Assembly: GCF_013362815.1 (NCBI RefSeq)
Contig: NZ_JABFVK010000112.1
Location: forward strand, 1-53,680
Length of the DNA stretch: 53,680 nt
DNA from: Hamadaea sp.
Lineage (GTDB): Bacteria; Actinomycetota; Actinomycetes; Mycobacteriales; Micromonosporaceae
Reading direction: 5' to 3'
Part shown: one piece after another, positions 32,500 to 39,619 of the stretch
Numbering within the stretch: position 1 is the first letter of the stretch
Layout of the letters: each line of letters opens with the position of its first letter
Notes under the pieces: generated by a model
What the model was told of the DNA's origin: nothing
What the model saw: only the letters and a program-made list of their open reading frames with translations
Database searches by the model: none
Translations under genes and position numbers: made by a program

Positions 32500-33263
32500 G
32501 GCGACTGCGTACGCTTCTTCGGCGGGTTCTTCCTGGCCGGCACCTTGGCCACGCCCTTCACCGGCCCGTTCGCCGGTCCACCGGCCGCCGGACCAGTCGT
32601 AATCGGGCCGCTCCCGTTGACCGGTCCGGCATTGGGCGAACCGGCCTTGGCGGGGCTGCTCTTCTTGGCGCTGCCGTTGACCGACCCGTTGACCGACCCG
32701 TTGACCGACCCGTTGGCACTGCCGTTGGCAGAACCGTTGTGCCCGTTGACGGAGACGATCGCGCTGACGGCGAGATTGCCGCTCCGCAGATTGGCGTCGG
32801 AGAGGATCCGGGCCGCCTCGGTACGCGCTCCAGCGATGATGTCCTCACGAGCCTGCTGATTCTCGCGCCGCCGGGCGGCGGCGACGTGTTCGCAGTCCAC
32901 TTCGGCGTCTCGCCGGATGGCGTCGGCGTCCTGCCGGGCCTGCGCGAGTATCCGGTCGGCCTCCGCCCGGATCACCGCTGCCTCGTCCTCGGCCATCCGC
33001 AGCATGTGGGTGATCCGTGCGCTGGCCGCCGCACTCGGGGTGGCCGACGAGACCTGGCCCTGCAGACGCCGGATCTCCGTATGCGCCGCCGCCAGCTCCT
33101 CCTCGACCGGAGTCAGCCGCTTCACCGCGACCGCCAGGACGTTCAGCTCATCGCAGATGGCGTTCACGTAATCGTCCACTTGAGCGGTGTCGTAACCGAA
33201 CATCACCGTCCGGAACAGTCCGTCGTCCTCGTACCCGTCGCCGGGTTCGGTCTGCCGCGTCAT
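32496..33263 (-). CDS. DivIVA-like coiled-coil protein with NGS-repeat tail
   Basis: 255 residues. The N-terminal DivIVA-type module (about 14-48, FRTVMFGYDTAQVDDYVNAI) is followed by a coiled coil (about 50-165) rich in Ala, Glu and Arg. The coil includes IRAEADRILAQARQDADAIRRDAE. After a short VSAIVSVNG segment comes a run of NGS(A/V) units and a Lys/Pro/Gly-rich basic end (VPARKNPPKKR). DivIVA/Wag31-like proteins recognise curved membrane at poles and septa and recruit growth or chromosome-positioning proteins. This one lacks a clear membrane-insertion residue pattern and may be a cytosolic partner. The basic tail could bind DNA or an acidic polymer. It converges with udgX. Confidence 0.8.
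   Translation of the reverse strand: MTRQTEPGDGYEDDGLFRTVMFGYDTAQVDDYVNAICDELNVLAVAVKRLTPVEEELAAAHTEIRRLQGQVSSATPSAAASARITHMLRMAEDEAAVIRAEADRILAQARQDADAIRRDAEVDCEHVAAARRRENQQAREDIIAGARTEAARILSDANLRSGNLAVSAIVSVNGHNGSANGSANGSVNGSVNGSVNGSAKKSSPAKAGSPNAGPVNGSGPITTGPAAGGPANGPVKGVAKVPARKNPPKKRTQSP
32676..32740. repeat. Tandem repeat encoding NGS(V/A) units
   Basis: The 12-bp unit GTTGACCGACCC occurs three times in direct succession at 32687-32722, flanked by degenerate copies, inside the DivIVA-like gene. It encodes Asn-Gly-Ser-Val units, so length changes stay in frame. Confidence 0.8.
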
Positions 33264-33319
33264 GTTTGGAGCGTAGCCAGGCTAACGGCACGTGAGCTGT
33301 GGTTTTGATGGAGACCGAT

Positions 33320-34522
33320 ATGACCGCCCGATACCCTGGATCGGTGATCACCACTTTGGCCGTCGAGAACTATCGATCTCTACGCCGCCTCGTGCTTCCG
33401 CTGGGCACCGTGAACGTGGTCACCGGAGCCAACGGCAGCGGGAAATCCAGCCTGTACCGGGCGCTACGGCTACTCGCCGATTCCGCCCGCAACGGCGCGG
33501 TCGCGGCGCTGGCCCGCGAGGGCGGTCTGCCCTCGACGCTGTGGGCCGGACCGGAACAGGTCAGCCGATCGGTACGCGCGGGACGCCATCCCTTGCAAGG
33601 CACCGTCCGCACCGGGCCGGTACGCCTTCTGCTGGGGTATGCCGGCGATGAGTTCGGCTACGCGATGGACCTGGGCCTGCCCAAGGGTGAGGACTCGGCA
33701 TTCGCCCTCGACCCCGAGATCAAGCGGGAGGCCGTCTTCACCGGTCCGGTCCTGCGTCCGGCGACGACGTTGACCGAGCGAAACGGACCGGTCGTGCGCG
33801 TCCGCGACGCCGAAGGCCGATGGGACGACGCGGTGGCGCACGTGCAGCCGTTCGACAGCATGCTCAGCGAGGTGGCCGATCCACAGCGAGCGCCCGACGT
33901 CCTGCGCGTACGCGAACAGATGCGCTCGTGGCGGTTCTACGACCACGTCCGGACGGACTCGGGCGCGCCTGCCCGGGCGGCCGGAGTCGGCACGCGTACG
34001 CCGGTGTTGTCGGCCGACGGCAGCGATCTGGCCGCCGCCTTGGAGACCATCCGCGAGACCGGTGACCGAGACGCCTTGGCCGAAGCGGTGGACCAGGCTT
34101 TTCCGGGTAGCCGGATCGAGGTACGCGTCGAGAACGGCCGCTTCGAGCTGTTGTTGCGTCAACGGGGCCTTCTGCGCCCGTTGACCGCCGCCGAGCTCTC
34201 CGACGGCACGCTGCGCTTCCTGCTCTGGGTGGCCGCCCTGCTGACTCCTCGGCCCCCGGCGCTGATGGTGCTCAACGAGCCGGAGACCAGCCTCCATCCT
34301 GATCTGCTCCGGCCCCTCGCCGATCTCGTACTGACCACCGCGGGCCGTACGCAGACCGTCGTCGTGACGCACTCGCGCCCGTTCGCGGCCGCGCTTGGGC
34401 TGGCCGCCGAGCAGTACGTCATCGACCTGCGGGCGGTCGAGCTGATCAAGGAGGACGGCCGGACCGTTGTGGCCGGGCAGGGCCGGCTGGATGAGCCGCC
34501 GTGGCAGTGGCCGGCACGGTGA
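33320..34522 (+). CDS. AAA family ATPase, SMC/RecF-OLD-like (AAA_21 type)
   Basis: 400 residues from the ATG at 33320 (GGAG lies 6 bases upstream; GTG 33299 is possible). FxxYRSLRRLxLPLG at the N-terminus, Walker A GANGSGKSS (36-44), an ABC-like signature LSDGTLRFL, Walker B LMVLNEPETSLHP (about 314-326) and a final VVVTHSRPF switch-like motif. This is the compact split ATPase found in RecF, OLD and many defence ATPases. No TOPRIM nuclease domain is fused, so it is the ATPase part only. Its partner, if any, is not adjacent: the next gene is a small antitoxin-like protein. It could act in DNA repair or nucleic-acid sensing; the closeness to udgX is suggestive only. Confidence 0.88.
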   Translation: MTARYPGSVITTLAVENYRSLRRLVLPLGTVNVVTGANGSGKSSLYRALRLLADSARNGAVAALAREGGLPSTLWAGPEQVSRSVRAGRHPLQGTVRTGPVRLLLGYAGDEFGYAMDLGLPKGEDSAFALDPEIKREAVFTGPVLRPATTLTERNGPVVRVRDAEGRWDDAVAHVQPFDSMLSEVADPQRAPDVLRVREQMRSWRFYDHVRTDSGAPARAAGVGTRTPVLSADGSDLAAALETIRETGDRDALAEAVDQAFPGSRIEVRVENGRFELLLRQRGLLRPLTAAELSDGTLRFLLWVAALLTPRPPALMVLNEPETSLHPDLLRPLADLVLTTAGRTQTVVVTHSRPFAAALGLAAEQYVIDLRAVELIKEDGRTVVAGQGRLDEPPWQWPAR

Positions 34523-34663
34523 CCTGCGACGATCGTCCCTATTCGGGCATCATCGTCCCGCCGGATTTTCCCGAGACGCAACGTGAGACGGATTCCCTAT
34601 CACGTACTGTCACCAATAGCGAGCGCCGAGTGAGCGGCGACGCCACTGGAGGGGGCAGCAGAG

Positions 34664-34942
34664 ATGGGCATTCTCGACAAGGCCAAGGAAATGCTCGGTA
34701 TGGACGGCGATGACGCGCAGAACGCGGCCGACGGCGCCAAGGACAAAGCGAGCGACGCCGGCGGCGGCATGATGGACAAGGCGAAGGACGCCGCAGGCGG
34801 CATGGCCGACAAGGCCAAGGCCGGTGTCGACAAGGCTGCGGACGCGGCCGACAGCGCGTCCGGCGGCAAGTTCTCCGACAAGATCGACAGCGGCTCGGAC
34901 GCCGTGAAATCCGGCCTCGACAAGATGGGTGGCAACTCGTAA
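34664..34942 (+). CDS. MT0933-like antitoxin-family protein
   Basis: 92 residues with GGAGGGGG about 11 bases upstream of the ATG. It begins MGILDKAKEMLG and continues with Ala/Asp/Lys/Gly-rich amphipathic repeats (KDKASDAGGGMMDKAKDAAGG, MADKAKAGVDKAADAAD). This is the pattern of the MT0933 (Rv0909) antitoxin family, and it also resembles CsbD/LEA-like stress proteins. Rv0909 pairs with an Rv0910-type START-like toxin, and no such gene is adjacent, so a toxin-antitoxin function is doubtful here. It is highly hydrophilic and probably disordered in solution. A hairpin terminator follows. Confidence 0.75.
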   Translation: MGILDKAKEMLGMDGDDAQNAADGAKDKASDAGGGMMDKAKDAAGGMADKAKAGVDKAADAADSASGGKFSDKIDSGSDAVKSGLDKMGGNS

Positions 34943-34972
34943 CCGCCTGCGCTCCGTAGAGCAGTACAACGG

Positions 34973-35008
34973 CCTGCGCCGGATCTCGAGGTCGAGGTCC
35001 GGCGCAGG
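34973..35008 (+). terminator. Hairpin terminator after MT0933-like gene
   Basis: CCTGCGCCGGA (34973-34983) pairs perfectly with TCCGGCGCAGG (34998-35008), 11 bp with a 14-base loop, 30 bp after the stop. The remaining bases up to 35114 show nothing else. Confidence 0.7.
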
Positions 35009-35114
35009 TGTCGTAGCGCCCGATGTGGTTCGCCAGCCCCCGTGACCGCGACCCCCACCGGCGTCTAGGCGAAGGTTCACACAGATGGCCGGCCTCGGTC
35101 GCGGAATCGGCGTC

Positions 35115-35136
35115 GGATTGCAGGAACGTGCAATCC
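35115..35136 (-). terminator. Small hairpin abutting the secreted-protein stop
   Basis: GGATTGCA (35115-35122) pairs with TGCAATCC (35129-35136) immediately after the stop codon of the minus-strand gene. No U-tract. Confidence 0.5.
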
Positions 35137-35706
35137 CTAAGGCCAGCAGGTGTCGCAGCCGGGTTCCCCCGACGGATACACCGTCATGTCCACCGAGAAC
35201 TCGACGGCGACTCGCGGATCGGTCACCGGGATGCGTCCGCCGATCTCGTGCAACGTCAGGTTCCCGACGACGCTCTCCTCGATCGAATAGCAGTCCAGAC
35301 GCTGGTCTGGGGAGGCGATCAGGCAGAAGCCCACCGTGTCCGCCGGTACGCCGAAGATCGCGGTCCCGGAGTCGAAGTGGCTCTCGGCGCTGAAGTACTG
35401 CCGGAGCCACACACCAGCGGCGCCGTCGGCACGGTAGTACGCCAGTCCGTAGACGTCGTACTCCCGAGGTGCCTGGCAGCCGTGGACGTCGCCGATGAAG
35501 TTCAGGCGAACGCGCCCGTCCTCATCGAAGGCGGAAATCGTCGTGAAGCTCCCGGTGACGGTGCCGTCCAGGCAGCTCATCCAGCTGTAGTAGTCGGGCT
35601 TGGGTGGCACGACGATACCGGCTTCAGCCGTTCCCACCGGGCCGATCATTGCGGCGGCCAACAGCGCGAGCAGTATGCCGAGCCGCCGGACAACGGATGC
35701 GATCAA
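35137..35706 (-). CDS. Secreted protein of unknown function, translationally coupled to a regulator
   Basis: 189 residues from the TTG at 35706. That start was chosen because GAGGAAGG lies just upstream and the protein then opens with a Sec signal (LIASVVRRLGILLALLAAAMIG, cleavage near AEA-GI). The mature domain, about 155 residues, is beta-rich and has six cysteines, in SCLDG, HGCQA, GFCLI, LDCYS and CDTC, which suggests three disulfides. No family was recognised. The TTG overlaps the regulator stop in the sequence TTGA, so its translation is coupled to that of the upstream TrmB/LuxR-type gene. This is unusual for an extracellular protein and implies a shared role. It is not exported by Tat. 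Confidence 0.75.
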   Translation of the reverse strand: MIASVVRRLGILLALLAAAMIGPVGTAEAGIVVPPKPDYYSWMSCLDGTVTGSFTTISAFDEDGRVRLNFIGDVHGCQAPREYDVYGLAYYRADGAAGVWLRQYFSAESHFDSGTAIFGVPADTVGFCLIASPDQRLDCYSIEESVVGNLTLHEIGGRIPVTDPRVAVEFSVDMTVYPSGEPGCDTCWP

Positions 35707-36749
35707 GGGGTTCCTTCCTCGGTCCCGTCGGGGTCGGCGGGCGGTACCTGGGCCTGCGCGCCGAGGAGCAGGCCGAGCTGGAAGCGGTTCTTGGCCTGAT
35801 AGCGCTCCATCAGGCCGCTCAGCGTGTAGGCGACGGTCCGGACGCTGACCCGGAGTGTGACGGCGATCGTCGCATCGGTATGGCCGGCCGCCATCAGCGC
35901 GACGACATCGCGTTCGCGGGGACTCATCGTCATCGGGGGAATCCAATCTCGCGTGCGGTCGTACCCTCGCTCCCAGTGCGCCTCGAAGATCTCCACCAGC
36001 TTGGCCACGACCGGTTCATCGCGGATCTCCCAAGCTCCGACGCCCGGATGGGCGGGATCGATCAGCAGGATCGCGGTACGGCGATCGAAGACGAGCATGC
36101 GTACGGGTAAGGCGTCGAGCTCTCGGAACCGTCGGCCGTAGGCCCTGGCCTCGCGTTCGTGCTCCACGGTCGGATCGTCGGCCGACGGTGGGAGGGGCAC
36201 CTCAAGCGATCGAGCCGAGACTCCCCGGACGAACTGCATGTGACTTACGGGCCGGGCAGCCCGGACCGCCGCCTCGTCGTGTCGCGTACCGGGGTTCATG
36301 GAGAGGAATTCGTGGTTCTGCGACGCGCTGAGTGCGGCGATCCGAGCGCGTACCGGATCGATCCCGGGTATCTCCGTATACGTCTCCTGCGAGACCCGTC
36401 GGGGCAGCGTGACCAGGTCTTCGAGGCGCGCCAGCTGGACACCCAGCCGCCGGGCCTTCATCCGGGACCGGGCGCGGTAGGAGATGACGGCCGCGATCGC
36501 CTGATCGATCGGCCTGGCTCGCCACGTTCGATCCACCGGTCCGCCGCTGCCGGGCTCGACCGCGCCCGCCGCGACGAGTTCGTCGAGCGCCGCCGTGACG
36601 CGCGGGACGTGCAGGTCGAGCGAGCCGGCCACCTCGGTCGCCGTCAGGACGCCGAACCTGGCGAGGGTTCGGAAAACCAGATCGGCGTGGACCGACAGAC
36701 CCAGCCGGGTCAAGGACGGTACCGGCGGGGCGACAACGGACTGCGGCAC
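35703..36749 (-). CDS. TrmB-like/LuxR-type transcriptional regulator
   Basis: 348 residues from the GTG at 36749, which has GGGAGG 6-7 bases upstream (the frame continues to a TTG at 36821). An N-terminal winged helix of TrmB/MarR type (about 18-70: FRTLARFGVLTATEVAGSLDLHVPRVTAAL) is followed by a helix (about 85-125), a middle domain (about 130-265) with a VLVFDRRTAILLIDPAHPG strand pair, and a C-terminal LuxR helix-turn-helix (about 275-330: MSPRERDVVALMAAGHTDATIAVTLRVSVRTV). The same domain order occurs in the gene at 52496. A one-component activator is likely; the ligand is unknown. It is the first gene of a two-gene unit with the secreted protein downstream. Confidence 0.85.
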   Translation of the reverse strand: MPQSVVAPPVPSLTRLGLSVHADLVFRTLARFGVLTATEVAGSLDLHVPRVTAALDELVAAGAVEPGSGGPVDRTWRARPIDQAIAAVISYRARSRMKARRLGVQLARLEDLVTLPRRVSQETYTEIPGIDPVRARIAALSASQNHEFLSMNPGTRHDEAAVRAARPVSHMQFVRGVSARSLEVPLPPSADDPTVEHEREARAYGRRFRELDALPVRMLVFDRRTAILLIDPAHPGVGAWEIRDEPVVAKLVEIFEAHWERGYDRTRDWIPPMTMSPRERDVVALMAAGHTDATIAVTLRVSVRTVAYTLSGLMERYQAKNRFQLGLLLGAQAQVPPADPDGTEEGTP

Positions 36750-36790
36750 CAAAGACCTCCCACACTCGGCGGCGGATGTGGGTGGCATCG

Positions 36791-36796
36791 TGTCAA
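36791..36796 (-). promoter_or_regulatory. TTGACA -35-like element ahead of the TrmB/LuxR gene
   Basis: On the minus strand TTGACA is read at 36796-36791, 42 bp upstream of the GTG start. No convincing -10 lies at the normal spacing, so this is only a candidate. Confidence 0.25.
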
Positions 36797-36824
36797 GCGC
36801 CGGAGAACCGGGCAAGACCAAATA

Positions 36825-36854
36825 GGGTCGGTTGCAGATTTCTGCAACCGACCC
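36825..36854. terminator. 30-bp perfect palindrome between DivIVA-like and regulator genes
   Basis: GGGTCGGTTGCAGA (36825-36838) and its perfect complement (36841-36854) with a two-base centre. It is 35 bp after the DivIVA-like stop and 75 bp ahead of the regulator start, so it may terminate the first transcript or be an operator for the second. On the minus strand the hairpin is followed by CTATTTGGT, mildly T-rich. Confidence 0.6.
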
Positions 36855-36889
36855 TGGTCACTCAGGCCGAACGGAACATCGAACTCGGC

Positions 36890-37279
36890 TCAAGCCGCGG
36901 CCGGAGCCGCCTCGCGCCGCCGGCGACGACTTGGTGCCGATGAAGGCTCCGCAGACTCCGGTTCGGTGGCAACCTCTGCCGTCACGTCAGGTATCTCGGC
37001 CACAGTCGCCTCAGCCACATCCGCCTCAGCCATACTCGGCTCGATCGCCGGGGCGACCGGGCCACGCAACCGGAGCACTTCGGTCTCCAGCCGCAGGCGT
37101 TCCTCCTCCGCGACGGCCAGCGCCGTCTCGTAGCCGGAGATCGCCTGAGCGACGTCGGCATGAATCGCCCGGATGAACCGGCCGACCTGGGCGGGATCGA
37201 GTCCGCGCCAGACCGTGTCGAAATCGGGTACGTTCCAGCGGCTGGCCCGCAGGTCGCCGATCGTGACTTCGTGGGACAT
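36890..37279 (-). CDS. Small DivIVA-domain protein
   Basis: 129 residues from the ATG at 37279 (GGGAAGGGAG upstream). It starts MSHEVTIGDLRASRWNVPDF, then the DivIVA-like segment FDTVWRGLDPAQVGRFIRAIHADV. A short coiled coil follows (YETALAVAEEERLRLETEVLRLR). The tail is acidic and Ala/Pro-rich and ends with a basic RRRRREAAPAAA patch. Actinobacterial proteins of this form are short relatives of DivIVA/Wag31 without a long coiled-coil rod. Function is unknown, and a role in cell-pole or septum assembly is inferred from the domain alone. It is downstream of the opp operon on the same strand, 110 bp away. Confidence 0.75.
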   Translation of the reverse strand: MSHEVTIGDLRASRWNVPDFDTVWRGLDPAQVGRFIRAIHADVAQAISGYETALAVAEEERLRLETEVLRLRGPVAPAIEPSMAEADVAEATVAEIPDVTAEVATEPESAEPSSAPSRRRRREAAPAAA

Positions 37280-37315
37280 CCCCCGCTCCCTTCCCTCAGC
37301 CCCATTGAACCAATC

Positions 37316-37335
37316 TGCGGGGCTTTTATCCCGCA
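37316..37335 (-). terminator. Weak hairpin downstream of the opp operon
   Basis: TGCGGG (37316-37321) pairs with CCCGCA (37330-37335), a 6-bp stem with an 8-base loop, 54 bp after the last opp gene stop. It lies in the leader of the DivIVA-like gene. Confidence 0.35.
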
Positions 37336-37389
37336 AAATGGCGGATCAGCGGCAAAAGGGACGGGCGCGTGGGAGGACGTCTCGCGAGG

Positions 37390-38457
37390 TCAGTCCGCCT
37401 GGATCTCGGCGACGATCGATCGCTCCGGCGGAGCGGCGAAGTGGCAGGCCGCAGCCAGCCCAGGCACCTTCTCCTCCAACGGCGGCTCGACGGTCGCGCA
37501 GATCTCCTCGGCCTTCCAGCACCGCGTACGGAATCGGCAGCCGGACGGCGGGTTGATCGGGCTCGGGACGTCGCCGGTGAGCCGGATGCGCGCCTTCGGC
37601 GGCGTACCACGGACGACACCGAGATCCGGCACGGCCGAGAGCAGCGCCTGGGTGTACGGGTGATGCGGCGTGCCGTAAACGTCGTCGCGCGGCCCCTGCT
37701 CGGCGATGCGGCCGAGGTACATGACGGCGACCCGGTCGCAGAAGTGGCGTACCACGCCGAGGTCGTGCGCGATGAAGACGAACGCGATGCCGAACTCCTT
37801 GCGCAGATCCTCCAGCAGGTTCATGACCTGCGCCTGGATCGACACGTCGAGCGCGGACACCGGCTCGTCGGCCACGATCACCTTGGGCTGCATGGCCAAC
37901 GCCCGGGCGATGCCGATGCGCTGCCGCTGACCACCCGAGAACTCGTGCGGGTACCGGTTGTAGTGCTCCGGGTTGAGGCCGACGACCTCGAGCAGTTCCT
38001 GAACCCGGCTCAGTTCCCGGCCCTTGGGGACGATGTTGTGTACGCGCAACGGCGTACCCACGATCGCGCCCACCGTGTGCCGCGGATTCAGCGACGAGTA
38101 CGGGTCCTGAAAGATCAGCTGCAGTTCCCGGCGGAACGGGCGCAGCTCCTTCTCCTTCAGCCGGGCGATGTCGTGTCCCTTGTAGAGGATCTGCCCCGAG
38201 GTCGGCGTCAGCAGCCGGGTGATCAGCCGGCCGGTGGTGGACTTGCCACACCCGGACTCGCCGACCAGGCCCAGCGTCTCGCCCTCATGCAGGGTGAGCG
38301 AGACGCCGTCGACGGCGCGCACCTTCTCCTTGGCCCCCAGCAGGCCCTCGCCGCGCACGCTGAAGTGCATGACGACATCCCGCAGCTCCAGCAGCGGCGC
38401 ACCCTTGACCGGGGCGACCTCGGCCGGCTCCGCCTGGGGTTCGACAGTCGTGGTCAT
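37390..38457 (-). CDS. Oligopeptide ABC transporter ATP-binding protein (OppF/DppF-like)
   Basis: 355 residues. Walker A GESGCGKST, Q-loop LIFQDPYSSLNPRHTV, signature FSGGQRQRIGIARAL, Walker B KVIVADEPVSALD and H-loop FIAHDLGVVRHFCD are all intact, followed by the oligo_HPY C-terminal region (VYGTPHHPYTQALLSAVPD, CRFRTRCWKAEEIC) that marks peptide importers. Several cysteines there may hold an iron-sulphur cluster, as seen in some relatives. It powers peptide uptake together with the OppD-like subunit 10 bp upstream. It is the last gene of the five-gene operon. Confidence 0.94.
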   Translation of the reverse strand: MTTTVEPQAEPAEVAPVKGAPLLELRDVVMHFSVRGEGLLGAKEKVRAVDGVSLTLHEGETLGLVGESGCGKSTTGRLITRLLTPTSGQILYKGHDIARLKEKELRPFRRELQLIFQDPYSSLNPRHTVGAIVGTPLRVHNIVPKGRELSRVQELLEVVGLNPEHYNRYPHEFSGGQRQRIGIARALAMQPKVIVADEPVSALDVSIQAQVMNLLEDLRKEFGIAFVFIAHDLGVVRHFCDRVAVMYLGRIAEQGPRDDVYGTPHHPYTQALLSAVPDLGVVRGTPPKARIRLTGDVPSPINPPSGCRFRTRCWKAEEICATVEPPLEEKVPGLAAACHFAAPPERSIVAEIQAD

Positions 38458-38467
38458 CGGGTTCCTC

Positions 38468-39619
38468 TCACGGCAGCCGGGGCAGGATCTCGTCGGCGAA
38501 GATCAGATCGGGGTGCAGCAGGTGACACCGCGACACCCGGCCCGCCTGATCCGTCCGGGCCACCAGATCGGGCAGCTCTTTCGTGCACAGGTCGTCCGGC
38601 ACCCGCTTGCGGAACTCGCACCGCGGGTGGAAGGAGCAACCGGTCGGCAGGTTCAGCAGGCTCGGCGGCGTACCCGGGATGGGGTGCAGCCGCGTCGACT
38701 CGCCCGACACCGCCGGGATGCTCTCCAGCAGACCCCACGTGTACGGGTGCAGCGGCGAGCCCAGGATGTCCTTGACCGTGCCGTGCTCGACCGCCCGACC
38801 GCCGTACATGACCAGCACGTCGTCGGCGATCTCGGCCACGACGCCGAGGTCGTGGGTGATGAACAGGACGGCCGAGCCGAAGTCCTGCTGCAGGTCCGAG
38901 ATCAGGTCCAGGATCTGCGCCTGCACGGTCACGTCCAGGGCCGTGGTCGGCTCGTCCGCGATGAGCAGCTTCGGGTCGTTGACCAGCGCCATCGCGATCA
39001 TCACGCGCTGGCGCATACCGCCCGAGAACTGGTGCGGGAAGTCGTCCAGCCGACGCGACGGATTCGGGATGCCGACCCGGCCCAGCATGTCCGCGGCCCG
39101 CTTGCGGGCCACCCGCTTGGAGACGTTGTTGTGCGCCTGGTACGCCTCGACGATCTGATCGCCGACCTTGTAGAACGGGTGCAGTGACGACTGCGGATCC
39201 TGGAAGATCATCGCCGACGCCTTGCCCCGCACGTGCCGCAGCTCTTCGGGCGGCAGCCCGACGATCTCGCGTCCGCCGAGCCGGATCGAACCCGTCATCC
39301 GGGTGCTCTTCGGATCGTGCAGACCCATGATCGCCATGCTGGACACGCTCTTGCCCGAACCGGACTCGCCGACGACCGCCAGCGTCTTGCCGAGCTCGAG
39401 CGAGTACGTCAGGCCCTGCACCGCCTTGACCACGCCGTCGGCGGTCGGGAACGCCACCGTCAGATCCCGCAGATTCAGGTAGGGCTCGCCCTCACCCTGA
39501 ACGGCCGCGCGTTCGGCCCGCGGGCCTCGGACGACGGTCTGGGGTCCACGCGGTTGCGGTGTGGCGCCGCCGCCGGAGATGGTGGACGCGTCGACCGCGT
39601 CACCCCACATTTCGCTCAT
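38468..39619 (-). CDS. Oligopeptide ABC transporter ATP-binding protein (OppD/DppD-like)
   Basis: 383 residues from the ATG at 39619, which overlaps the OppB stop in ATGA; the longer open frame upstream is a shadow of oppB. Walker A GESGSGKSV, Q-loop MIFQDPQSSLHPFYKV, signature FSGGMRQRVMIAMAL, Walker B KLLIADEPTTALD and H-loop FITHDLGVVAEIAD, then the oligo_HPY domain with the cysteine pattern CSFHPRCEFR, DDLC and RCHLLH. An N-terminal extension of about 45 residues (Gly/Pro/Arg-rich) precedes the nucleotide-binding domain and is longer than usual. It pairs with the OppF-like subunit as a heterodimer. Confidence 0.94.
   Translation of the reverse strand: MSEMWGDAVDASTISGGGATPQPRGPQTVVRGPRAERAAVQGEGEPYLNLRDLTVAFPTADGVVKAVQGLTYSLELGKTLAVVGESGSGKSVSSMAIMGLHDPKSTRMTGSIRLGGREIVGLPPEELRHVRGKASAMIFQDPQSSLHPFYKVGDQIVEAYQAHNNVSKRVARKRAADMLGRVGIPNPSRRLDDFPHQFSGGMRQRVMIAMALVNDPKLLIADEPTTALDVTVQAQILDLISDLQQDFGSAVLFITHDLGVVAEIADDVLVMYGGRAVEHGTVKDILGSPLHPYTWGLLESIPAVSGESTRLHPIPGTPPSLLNLPTGCSFHPRCEFRKRVPDDLCTKELPDLVARTDQAGRVSRCHLLHPDLIFADEILPRLP

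Noticed and set aside
34664-34942. Toxin-antitoxin locus
   Set aside because: Only the antitoxin-type protein is present; neither neighbour resembles the START-like toxin partner.
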